In this document: one piece after another, positions 44,841-52,188 of the stretch | How positions within the stretch are numbered: position 1 is the first letter of the stretch | How the letters are laid out: each line of letters begins with the position of its first letter | From: Cytobacillus solani | GTDB taxonomy: Bacteria > Bacillota > Bacilli > Bacillales > Cytobacillaceae | Reading direction: 5' to 3' | DNA length: 64,000 nt | Assembly: GCF_001420595.1 (NCBI RefSeq) | Contig: NZ_LJIX01000006.1 | Location: forward strand, 2,214,204-2,278,203 | Position numbers and translations under genes: made by a program | Notes under the pieces: generated by a model | The model's database searches: none | What the model was told of the DNA's origin: nothing | The model's input: the letters and a program-made list of their open reading frames with translations, nothing else

Positions 44841-46301
44841 ATGGAATTAATTTTGAAAAATGCAAATATCCCACAGGGGGATCGTCAAGTATTAACAAAT
44901 ATTCTTATCAATGATGGTAAGATTGTAGGTTTTTCAAATGATATTAGCTTTCTAAATGCAGAGAAAGTGATAGATATCGGCGGTAAGCTCGTTGTTCCTG
45001 GCTGTATTGATCCACATACACATTTCATGGATCCTGGTTTTACTCATCGGGAAACGTTTGCGACTGGAAGCCGCTCGGCTGTTGCTGGCGGATTGACTAC
45101 GATTATTGATATGCCTTGCTGCAGCAAGCCATCTGTCCGGGACGGGGAAAGCTTCCAAAAGAAAATTGGGCCAATCCGTGATCAAGCGTATGTAGATTAT
45201 TGCTTTTGGGGCGGGATGACAGGCGAGGATGCTCGTGAAGGCTGGCTTGATAACGTTTACCCGCAAATAGATGAAGGTGTTGTTGCATTCAAGGTATATA
45301 TGACACCATCCGTCCCAACCTTCCCTCGTGTTTCAGATGCAGAAATGCTGGAGATTTTTAAGGCTGTCTCTAAAACTGGATTGCCGATTGGAGTACACGC
45401 TGAGAACTATGATATTTGCACGTTTAATTCTAAGAAATTAGAAAAAGAAGGTCGTTTTGATGGACCTGCATGGGCAGAAGCGCGCTCTACTCTTGCTGAA
45501 AAGGTGGCCATTGAATTAATCATTAGCTTTGCCGAAGCAACAGATGCCCGTGTTCATGTAGTGCATATGACTACTAAGGAAGGCGCCGAGCTCGTTAAAG
45601 CAGCGAAAAAACGAGGAGTAAAAGTAACGGCTGAAACTTGCCCGCACTATTTAGTGTTAAATGCAAAGGATTCAATGTCTGAAAGAGGTTCTTTTGCTAA
45701 AATTGCTCCGCCTTTACGCGGAAAAGAAGACAATGAAGCACACTGGCAAGCATTAGCAGATGGGACGATCGACTTTGTTGGAACAGACCATGCCCCATAC
45801 GAAATTGCTACAGAAAAGGATTTTCCAGGTGCAACGATTTGGAATACATTCCCAGGTATTCCTGGGGTTGAAACGATGGTTCCGATTCTCGTAAGTGAAG
45901 GATTAAATAAAGGACGCCTATCTCTATCTCGCTTTGTTGAGGTGACAAGCCGAAATGCGGCTATTCACTATGGCATTTATCCGAAGAAAGGCTCCATGGA
46001 AATTGGCAGTGATGCAGATTTTACGGTAATTGACCTTGAAAAAGAATATGTGATCGATGAACAAAAAACAGAATCAATGGCAAAATATAATCCGCTGCAT
46101 GGAATGAAATTAAAAGGAAAGCCAGTTCAAACGATAATCCGCGGCAATGTTGTATATGAAGATGGAAAAGGTGTCCTAGGGCAAGCGGGATATGGTCAAT
46201 ATGTACCTCGCCAAAGTATTCAGCGTCTTGAAAGAACATTTAAGTATGAGAAATTTGAAGCAGTGAAGGTGGAAGCAAAGGAAACGGTTAAGCAAAATTA
46301 A
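44841..46301 (+). CDS. Hydantoinase/allantoinase/dihydroorotase-type cyclic amidohydrolase
   Basis: 486 residues. Metal ligands D-P-H-T-H-F near residue 60, the carboxylatable Lys in V-A-F-K-V-Y-M-T-P, G-V-H-A-E-N, H-V-V-H-M-T and G-T-D-H-A-P-Y are all present. Such enzymes open cyclic ureides: allantoin, hydantoin, dihydropyrimidine or, in a clostridial route, xanthine itself. It ends with a lysine/glutamate-rich tail that could be an encapsulation helix. AAGTGGAGG precedes the ATG. Just after it comes a phased repeat array. Confidence 0.9.
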   Translation: MELILKNANIPQGDRQVLTNILINDGKIVGFSNDISFLNAEKVIDIGGKLVVPGCIDPHTHFMDPGFTHRETFATGSRSAVAGGLTTIIDMPCCSKPSVRDGESFQKKIGPIRDQAYVDYCFWGGMTGEDAREGWLDNVYPQIDEGVVAFKVYMTPSVPTFPRVSDAEMLEIFKAVSKTGLPIGVHAENYDICTFNSKKLEKEGRFDGPAWAEARSTLAEKVAIELIISFAEATDARVHVVHMTTKEGAELVKAAKKRGVKVTAETCPHYLVLNAKDSMSERGSFAKIAPPLRGKEDNEAHWQALADGTIDFVGTDHAPYEIATEKDFPGATIWNTFPGIPGVETMVPILVSEGLNKGRLSLSRFVEVTSRNAAIHYGIYPKKGSMEIGSDADFTVIDLEKEYVIDEQKTESMAKYNPLHGMKLKGKPVQTIIRGNVVYEDGKGVLGQAGYGQYVPRQSIQRLERTFKYEKFEAVKVEAKETVKQN

Positions 46302-46321
46302 TCAGAAACTCATTGAGTTTT

Positions 46322-46425
46322 GTCGATTAATCGATATATCTGAAATTTCGTAGATATATTAGCCGATTCCGTAGATATTTTATAAATTTCGTAGATAAAC
46401 AGGTGCATTTCGTAGATAAAACTAG
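46322..46425. repeat. Phased intergenic array, 20-21 bp period (TTTCGTAGATA core)
   Basis: CGTAGATA copies begin at 46349, 46370, 46390 and 46411 (spacings 21, 20, 21), with a degenerate unit upstream near 46328. Lies between two genes of the catabolic operon. Confidence 0.75.
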
Positions 46426-46441
46426 AAAGGATGATTCTTTA

Positions 46442-47032
46442 GTGGAATTGAGAGGAAATAAGCATTGCATCGTCGTTATTGATATGTTGAACGATTTTAT
46501 TGATGAAAAGGGCGCGCTTTGCTGTAAAAATGGCGTAAAAATTGTCCCGAAAATTAGAGAACTCGTTGATTTTGCACATGACAATAATATTCAAGTTGTT
46601 CATGTGCAAGAAGCACATCGAAAAAATGACCGCGATTTCCGGGTGAGACCGGTGCATGCGGTAAAAGGCACGTGGGGTTCTGATTTCATCCCAGAGCTGA
46701 AGCCGGAAGAAGAGAAGGGCGATTATATCGTTCAGAAAAGAAGACATAGTGCCTTCAGCTTTACAGATTTTGACTTATTTCTAAGAGAAGAAGAGATTGA
46801 TACTGTTGTATTAACAGGGGTTTGGACAAATGTTTGTGTACGAAGCACGGCATCAGATGCTCTTTACCATGGCTATAATGTCATCTGTATTTCTGATGGA
46901 ACAACTTCTCAGGATGAAGATATGCATGTATCAGGTTTAAGAGATATCGATATTTTTGGTGATATTTTCTCAACAGAGGAGTATAAAGAGGCAGTTAAAA
47001 GTAAATTCTCCCAAGATGAACAGGTTGTCTAA
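46442..47032 (+). CDS. Isochorismatase-family cysteine hydrolase
   Basis: 196 residues. The catalytic Asp is in V-V-I-D-M-L-N-D-F, the Lys lies near H-A-V-K-G-T-W-G, and the nucleophile Cys in G-V-W-T-N-V-C-V-R-S-T-A. Relatives cleave N-carbamoyl groups (N-carbamoylsarcosine, ureidoacrylate, biuret), so removal of a ureido group made by the previous enzyme is likely. GTG 46442 has AAAGGATG upstream. Overlaps the UbiX gene. Confidence 0.88.
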   Translation: MELRGNKHCIVVIDMLNDFIDEKGALCCKNGVKIVPKIRELVDFAHDNNIQVVHVQEAHRKNDRDFRVRPVHAVKGTWGSDFIPELKPEEEKGDYIVQKRRHSAFSFTDFDLFLREEEIDTVVLTGVWTNVCVRSTASDALYHGYNVICISDGTTSQDEDMHVSGLRDIDIFGDIFSTEEYKEAVKSKFSQDEQVV

Positions 47033-47615
47033 TTTCAAGCAAACAAGTGAAAGAAAAATACGGATTTTAGTGGGAATTACTGGAGCGAGCGGATCAATCT
47101 ATGGATATACATTGGTCCGCGCCCTTCATCAATTAGGTGTTGAGACGCATGTCATTGCGACGGAAATGGGAGAAAAAGTCATGCAATTTGAGTGCGGAAT
47201 CGGGATGAAGGAGCTTAAGGAATATGCCACGATTCATAGCAACCAGAACTTGTTTGCATCCATAGCGAGCGGCTCTTATCTTACAGATGGAATGGTCATC
47301 GTCCCTTGTTCAATGAATACGCTTGGATCAATTGCAAATGGGGTTGGGGACACTCTTTTAAGCAGATCGGCTAGTGTTATTTTAAAGGAAAAGAGAAATT
47401 TCATCATCGTTCCGCGTGAAGCTCCTTTTAATCTTATTCATTTGCGTAATATGACCAGGTTAGCTGAATCGGGCGCCTGCATCATGCCGGCTTCACCGGG
47501 ATTTTATCATAAACCAACGGAAATTTGGGAGCTTGCGAATTTCATGGTGGCTCGCATTCTCGATATGTTAGGGATCGATCATCGTTTGCTTGAAAGATGG
47601 GGTGAGAAGGCATGA
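47016..47615 (+). CDS. UbiX-family flavin prenyltransferase
   Basis: 199 residues: flavoprotein fold with V-G-I-T-G-A-S-G-S-I-Y-G and the C-terminal R-E-A-P-F-N-L-I-H-L-R-N-M. Makes prenylated FMN, the cofactor of the next gene's UbiD enzyme. Start ATG 47016 lies inside the previous gene. The stop overlaps the UbiD start (ATGA). Confidence 0.9.
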   Translation: MNRLSNFKQTSERKIRILVGITGASGSIYGYTLVRALHQLGVETHVIATEMGEKVMQFECGIGMKELKEYATIHSNQNLFASIASGSYLTDGMVIVPCSMNTLGSIANGVGDTLLSRSASVILKEKRNFIIVPREAPFNLIHLRNMTRLAESGACIMPASPGFYHKPTEIWELANFMVARILDMLGIDHRLLERWGEKA

Positions 47616-48949
47616 ATCCTGTAACGATGAGGGCTTTATTAGATGATTGGGAAAATAGAGGGCTATTGTACAGAATTAAGAAAGAAGTGGACCCCCTTTA
47701 TGAACTAGGAGCGATAATTAATACGAAAAATGGGAAACAGCCATTCCTCTTTGAAAAAGTAAAAGGGTATCAATCACAAATGGCAGCGGGGCTTGGAGGA
47801 GACAGAGAACTGCTAGCGGATAGCATAGGTATTCCTTCTTCAGAATTAATTCCAAAAATTATTGATTCAATCGTGAACCCGATTCCAACAACCTTAAAAG
47901 AGTCAGGTCCTGTCCAAGAAAATTTAGTAACCGGAGATTTTGATCTAGCAGATCTATTTCCGATTCCTACTTACCATGTAGAGGATTCGGGAGCCTATTA
48001 TGTTTCAGGTATTTTAATTGTTAAAGATATTACTGGACAAAAAAGGTATACATCAATTAGAAGAATGCAGTATTTGGGAGGCAATCGGACAAATATCTTA
48101 ATTACTTCTCCAGAATTAATGGAGCAATATAGTTATTTTGAGAGATTAGGGCAGCCGATGGAAATAGCTGTTATGTTTGGCGTTGTTCCGGCTGTCGTAT
48201 TAAGCTCCCAAATAAGCACACATCTCTATCATACAGATAAGCTCAATGTTGCAGGTGCTTTGCTTGGACAATCCTTAGATGTGGTCCGGTGCAAAACCGT
48301 TGATTTGGATGTTCTTGCCGAGGCTGAAATTGTCTTCGAAGGACATATGCTTCCACATGAAAGAGAAATGGAAGGTCCATTTGGAGAGCTGGCTGGATAT
48401 TATGGCACACAATCTCCACAGCCTGTAGTTGAGATATCAGCGGTTACCTATCGAAATCAGGCCATAAATCAAACGATTTTCCCATCCAGTTATGAAGAAA
48501 GACTGCCGATGGCACTTGTTCGGGAAGCAACTCTGCTTAGTACTGTTCGGCAGGTCGTTCCGAATATTACGGGTGTACATATTCCAATGGGAGGTGTAGC
48601 CCGCTACCATGCAGTCATCCAGATTAAAAAGAAATCAGAGGGTGATGGAAAGCAAGCAGCCCTTGCAGCATTTGCCAGTGATAAAGATTTAAAACATGTA
48701 GTTGTTGTAAATGATGACGTAAATATCTTTGATTCTGATGATGTGGAATGGGCGGTTGCTACAAGAGTACAGGCATCTGAAGATATTTTCATTGTTCCTG
48801 GTGCAAAGGGTTCGCCACTTGAATCTTCCCACAATTTAAGAGGGGTTACTGACAAAATGGGGGTTGATGCAACCTATCCGCTTGGCAAAGAGGAACTTTT
48901 CCGAAGAACTTCCATTCCAATAGATATCAATCTAGCAGACTATCTATAA
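47612..48949 (+). CDS. UbiD-family prenyl-FMN decarboxylase
   Basis: 445 residues. UbiD hallmark residues lie in P-H-E-R-E-M-E-G-P-F-G-E-L-A-G-Y-Y-G and F-P-S-S-Y-E-E-R-L. These enzymes reversibly decarboxylate aromatic or heteroaromatic acids. In this operon an imidazole- or pyrimidine-carboxylate is the natural guess, not ubiquinone or phenolic acids. Directly coupled to UbiX. A repeat-rich 300-base gap follows before the shell genes. Confidence 0.9.
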   Translation: MNPVTMRALLDDWENRGLLYRIKKEVDPLYELGAIINTKNGKQPFLFEKVKGYQSQMAAGLGGDRELLADSIGIPSSELIPKIIDSIVNPIPTTLKESGPVQENLVTGDFDLADLFPIPTYHVEDSGAYYVSGILIVKDITGQKRYTSIRRMQYLGGNRTNILITSPELMEQYSYFERLGQPMEIAVMFGVVPAVVLSSQISTHLYHTDKLNVAGALLGQSLDVVRCKTVDLDVLAEAEIVFEGHMLPHEREMEGPFGELAGYYGTQSPQPVVEISAVTYRNQAINQTIFPSSYEERLPMALVREATLLSTVRQVVPNITGVHIPMGGVARYHAVIQIKKKSEGDGKQAALAAFASDKDLKHVVVVNDDVNIFDSDDVEWAVATRVQASEDIFIVPGAKGSPLESSHNLRGVTDKMGVDATYPLGKEELFRRTSIPIDINLADYL

Positions 48950-48959
48950 CTAACATTCA

Positions 48960-48995
48960 CCGGTGCCTGGCACCGTTCGTGGACATTTTAGGGTG
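48960..48995. repeat. Palindromic repeat motif CGGTGCCTGGCACCG
   Basis: The perfect palindrome at 48961-48975, followed by TTCGTGGACATTTTAGG, resembles a short interspersed motif seen repeatedly in Bacillus intergenic DNA. A second partial GGACAT repeat occurs at 49011-49016. Confidence 0.5.
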
Positions 48996-49079
48996 TTTGT
49001 ACGTGAAGGATGGACATATTAGAGGATTTGCGTTTTTTACAGATTAAGTAAGTATAACATTTTTCAAATTTGAGAACTG

Positions 49080-49228
49080 TCTAGCACCAACGCCTAGCGC
49101 CTATTGGACTTCCCTTCCCCTCCTACGATAAGTCAACATCGAATCGCTATCGCTCTTCGTGTTTCCTTTATCTCGTCGGGGGCGCTCCAGTCCATACGGC
49201 GCTGAGCAAGGCGCTTGAGCTTTTCTTG
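49080..49228. repeat. Interspersed bcr-like palindromic repeat, copy 1
   Basis: Begins TCTAGCACCAACGCCTAG and ends GGCGCTGAGCAAGGCGCTTG. It shares its ends with the copy at 58183-58300. Such repeats with GCGCCTAG...GCTGAGCAAGGCGC ends are common in Bacillus intergenic DNA. It ends 20 bases before the first shell gene and is probably in the operon transcript. Confidence 0.7.
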
Positions 49229-49245
49229 GTAGGGAGTGAGAACGT

Positions 49246-49509
49246 ATGAAGGCAATCGGCATGATTGAAACCCGGGGATTAATTGCTGCCATTGAAGCGC
49301 TTGATTCTATGGCGAAGGCAGCGAATGTCAGTTTAGTAGATTTAAAAAGAGTAGGCTCTGGTCTTGTGACCGTTATCGTGGAAGGTGATGTAGCAGCCGT
49401 TTCAGCTGCCGTTGAAATTGGCAAAACAGCCCACAGCAGAACAGGCGGGGAGCTTGTATCATTCAATGTGATTCCTCGCCCGCATTCTGAGCTTAGCAAG
49501 ATCCTTTAA
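49246..49509 (+). CDS. BMC-H shell protein 1
   Basis: 87 residues covering one BMC domain: A-I-G-M-I-E-T-R-G-L-I-A-A-I-E-A-L-D at the start, R-V-G-S-G-L-V-T-V-I-V-E-G-D-V-A-A-V and the terminal N-V-I-P-R-P-H. Forms hexagonal facets of a microcompartment. AGGGAGTGAG precedes the ATG. First of three BMC-H genes; a tandem-diverged protein gene follows after 16 bases. Confidence 0.95.
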   Translation: MKAIGMIETRGLIAAIEALDSMAKAANVSLVDLKRVGSGLVTVIVEGDVAAVSAAVEIGKTAHSRTGGELVSFNVIPRPHSELSKIL

Positions 49510-49525
49510 TGGAGGTGAATAAACA

Positions 49526-50503
49526 TTGTCTGATTTTATGAAAAGCATTGTCCAGGAAGTAATGAAACCGAATCAGAAACCGAAAGAGAATCCTCTTTTC
49601 GGCAGTGAGACTCGTTTTCTCTATTCGAAATCAACGGTTGAAAATAAATCTCCACAGACGATTCCAAAAATTAACCGGCCTAACTATCAACAAAAAAACA
49701 GGCAGAAGAATTTATCTTTTATAAAAGAAGAGCTGGCTGATCATCGTGCAGAGAGTAGATCTAATAATGAATCAGTTGTTAAAAAAGAGTCCCTTCCTCC
49801 AGTAAATGGGTATGACAAGGATCCGCTTACCAGGCTTCAAACGTTGTCACTCGTTCAAGGAAATCAGCCGATTCATCAACAATGGCACCACTCACCTATG
49901 AGAAAAAACAATGTCGAGGAAGAAAGTCAATTGATTGGACAGACAAGGGACGGCATGAAAGCTTGGATATATTCAAGTCCCCATCCAAAATTGCTGCAAA
50001 ATTTTCAGCGTTCCATTAAATCAAATGCAATAGGGGTTATTACCTCTCAAAAATGTCAGCCGGCTCAGCTTTTTATATTAAATGAACTATTAAGAGAATA
50101 TCCTTCAATGAAGTATTTTTTATTATGGGATAAAGAAAGTACGCAAAGCTTCGTTCTTGAATTGTATGAAGACAATGCAGAGCTGCTAAAGCAGGGATTA
50201 AAGGTTATGTTCCAGCGCCTTTCACAGTCTTCATATAAGCAAATCCAAGTGTATCAGGCTCATTCGCCAAGTCCTTGGCTAACAAAGCAATTAGATTTAA
50301 AAACACAAGTGGAAGGCGTAGCTGTGCTCGAAGGGATTGAGTATTATACAGCTGTATTTCTGTTAGATCGTTTATTGAAAAGATCAGCGGATAAAAACAT
50401 CCATTACCAAATTGAAACAAATTATCTATTAATGTACGGAAACTATGAAACTGTTAAAGAAGTCTCAGGAGAATTGCTAAAGCAAGCAGAGCGTTTAAGC
50501 TAA
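49526..50503 (+). CDS. Possible diverged tandem-BMC protein with disordered N-terminus
   Basis: 325 residues, TTG start with GGAGGTGA upstream. Residues 1-15 (S-D-F-M-K-S-I-V-Q-E-V-M) form a short amphipathic helix like encapsulation peptides. About 15-150 are basic, polar and probably disordered. Residues 167-257 (A-I-G-V-I-T..., F-V-L-E-L-Y-E-D-N-A-E-L-L, V-Y-Q-A-H-S-P) match the strand-helix order of a BMC domain. Residues 263-325 (V-A-V-L-E-G-I-E-Y-Y-T-A-V, Y-L-L-M-Y-G-N-Y-E-T-V) match it again but stop short. No known family recognised. It could be a trimeric shell or cargo-anchoring protein. Confidence 0.8.
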   Translation: MSDFMKSIVQEVMKPNQKPKENPLFGSETRFLYSKSTVENKSPQTIPKINRPNYQQKNRQKNLSFIKEELADHRAESRSNNESVVKKESLPPVNGYDKDPLTRLQTLSLVQGNQPIHQQWHHSPMRKNNVEEESQLIGQTRDGMKAWIYSSPHPKLLQNFQRSIKSNAIGVITSQKCQPAQLFILNELLREYPSMKYFLLWDKESTQSFVLELYEDNAELLKQGLKVMFQRLSQSSYKQIQVYQAHSPSPWLTKQLDLKTQVEGVAVLEGIEYYTAVFLLDRLLKRSADKNIHYQIETNYLLMYGNYETVKEVSGELLKQAERLS

Positions 50504-50530
50504 TTTTCAACTTGAAAGGCGGGAAAAAGA

Positions 50531-50860
50531 TTGCAAGCACTTGGTTTGATTGAAACGGTTGGCTATTTAACAGCTGTTTCGGCTGCAGATGCCGCAGTAA
50601 AAGCAGCAGATGTAGAAATTGTCGGAATTGAAAAAGTTATTGGAGTGAGCGGCTATCTTGGAGTGACCGTTCATTTTAGTGGAGATGTTGCCGCTGTAAA
50701 ATCAGCAGTTGAGTCTGGAAAAGATGCAGCTGAACGAGTAGGGAAAGTAATTTCCTCACATGTGATTCCTAGGGCACATCAGGAAGTAGCAGGAAAACTG
50801 CTGCCACACTTTAAATTAAAAGAGAAGGCAGTAAATATACCGGATAACACTGAACAATAA
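50531..50860 (+). CDS. BMC-H shell protein 2 with C-terminal extension
   Basis: 109 residues. BMC domain with A-L-G-L-I-E-T-V-G-Y-L-T-A-V, a slightly longer central loop (V-I-G-V-S-G-Y-L-G-V-T-V), and a tail of about 20 polar residues after V-I-P-R-A-H. The loop and extension set it apart from the other two hexamer proteins and could change the pore. TTG start with AAAGGCGGG upstream. Confidence 0.93.
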   Translation: MQALGLIETVGYLTAVSAADAAVKAADVEIVGIEKVIGVSGYLGVTVHFSGDVAAVKSAVESGKDAAERVGKVISSHVIPRAHQEVAGKLLPHFKLKEKAVNIPDNTEQ

Positions 50861-50881
50861 TCAATTTTAGGAGGGAACGAA

Positions 50882-51163
50882 ATGGGTGAAGCATTAGGCT
50901 TGGTTGAAACGAAAGGGTTAGTTGGTGCTGTTGAAGCGGCAGACGCGATGGTAAAGGCAGCAAATGTAGAAATTTGCGGCTACGAAAAGGTTGGTTTCGG
51001 ACTTGTCACTGTCATGGTTAGAGGGGATGTGGGTGCAGTGAAGGCGGCAACTGATGCTGGTGCGGAAGCAGCAAGCCGTGTAGGTGAACTTGTATCTGTT
51101 CATGTTATTCCAAGACCGCATAGTGAAGTAGAAAGAGCATTATTATCCAAAAAAGGTGAATAA
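50882..51163 (+). CDS. BMC-H shell protein 3
   Basis: 93 residues, canonical PduA/EutM-type: [36 protein letters not shown] and V-H-V-I-P-R-P-H. The most typical of the three and probably the major facet protein. GGAGG precedes the ATG; the next gene starts two bases after its stop. Confidence 0.95.
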   Translation: MGEALGLVETKGLVGAVEAADAMVKAANVEICGYEKVGFGLVTVMVRGDVGAVKAATDAGAEAASRVGELVSVHVIPRPHSEVERALLSKKGE

Positions 51164-51165
51164 CG

Positions 51166-51891
51166 ATGGCATCTGAAAAGCAGAGTGTCTTAATGGAGCA
51201 TACTCTGCAAGAACTTATTTACCGTAATTCTGGAATCAAAAGGCGGAAGCTAACTGTTCTGGCTCTAATTACCACTCATCTGATTGGAATGGATTCAGGA
51301 CTTTCTTTTTTAAGAAGGATAAGCGGTGAGGAAGCGATCATTCGTTTCTCTATTGAAGAAGATGTATTAACGTATATTTCTATTGAAGAATTAGTAAGGG
51401 TCTCTCAATCGGACAACTGGATTCCTCAACATTCGCTGACAGAGAAGACTCTCTCACATGCAGATATTGTTCTAATTCCCATTCTTTCTTTTTCAATTGT
51501 GTCAGATATCCTTTCTTTTAATGAACAACGGCCATTTGTACGCCTCGTTTTAACTGCCTTGTTAACAGGAAAAACAGTAATTGCCTTGAAAACTGGAACA
51601 GATCCATATCATCCGCTTTGGCGTCTGAAAGGCATAGATAAAGGATCAAATGGGTTAAAAAGAAATCTATATAACCAAATGATCCAGTTGAAGAATATGG
51701 GGATTAATTTAATAGGTGAGAATGAAAAATTACCTAATCTTTCAGAAAAAAAAACAGTCATAAACAAGGAAGCTATTCGATATTTTCATCAGCAAAATAT
51801 TCATAGTTTTGTCGTGTCAGAAGAAATGATTATTACACCACTTGCTAAAGATACAGCGAAGGAACTAAATATAACGCTTAAGTTTGAATAA
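51166..51891 (+). CDS. Flavoprotein-like BMC-associated protein
   Basis: 241 residues. The middle part, H-A-D-I-V-L-I-P-I-L-S-F-S-I-V-S-D-I-L then L-V-L-T-A-L-L-T-G-K-T-V-I-A-L-K, resembles the flavoprotein (PF02441-like) fold of several BMC loci. It ends I-I-T-P-L-A-K-D-T-A-K-E-L-N-I, a tail common in BMC accessory proteins. Could bind FMN or prenyl-FMN. The function is not known. Overlaps the start region of the vertex-protein gene. Confidence 0.65.
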   Translation: MASEKQSVLMEHTLQELIYRNSGIKRRKLTVLALITTHLIGMDSGLSFLRRISGEEAIIRFSIEEDVLTYISIEELVRVSQSDNWIPQHSLTEKTLSHADIVLIPILSFSIVSDILSFNEQRPFVRLVLTALLTGKTVIALKTGTDPYHPLWRLKGIDKGSNGLKRNLYNQMIQLKNMGINLIGENEKLPNLSEKKTVINKEAIRYFHQQNIHSFVVSEEMIITPLAKDTAKELNITLKFE

Positions 51892-51904
51892 GGGGACGGT
51901 AAAA

Positions 51905-52183
51905 ATGCAAATGGGCGTAGTAGTCGGTCGGGTAACAGCAACAAAAAAGGATGAAAATTTAGTAGGAACAAAGCTGCTGATTACTCAGCCGATTGGAATA
52001 GATGGCAATGTGTTATCGAACCCCATTATTACAGTAGATACAGTAGGTGCTGGAATAGGTGAGCGAGTGATATTTGTATCAGGCAGTATGGCGGGAAGAG
52101 CCATCAAAAATAAAGAAGCACCAATTGATGCAGCAATCATTGGCATTATTGATAGTTTAGAAGGAACAACGTTGGGGGGTTAA
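51905..52183 (+). CDS. BMC-P vertex protein (EutN/CcmL family)
   Basis: 92 residues: V-V-V-G-R-V-T-A-T-K-K, L-L-I-T-Q-P-I, V-D-T-V-G-A-G-I-G-E-R-V and G-S-M-A-G-R. Forms pentamers that close the vertices of the icosahedral shell. Start ATG 51905 after AAGGGGACGG. With three BMC-H genes this gives a minimal shell set lacking an ordinary BMC-T. Confidence 0.95.
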   Translation: MQMGVVVGRVTATKKDENLVGTKLLITQPIGIDGNVLSNPIITVDTVGAGIGERVIFVSGSMAGRAIKNKEAPIDAAIIGIIDSLEGTTLGG

Positions 52184-52188
52184 AGCTT

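Noticed and set aside
46021-46239. Small minus-strand frames inside the hydantoinase gene
   Set aside because: Overlap a clearly conserved enzyme, have no start signals, and show antisense-like composition.
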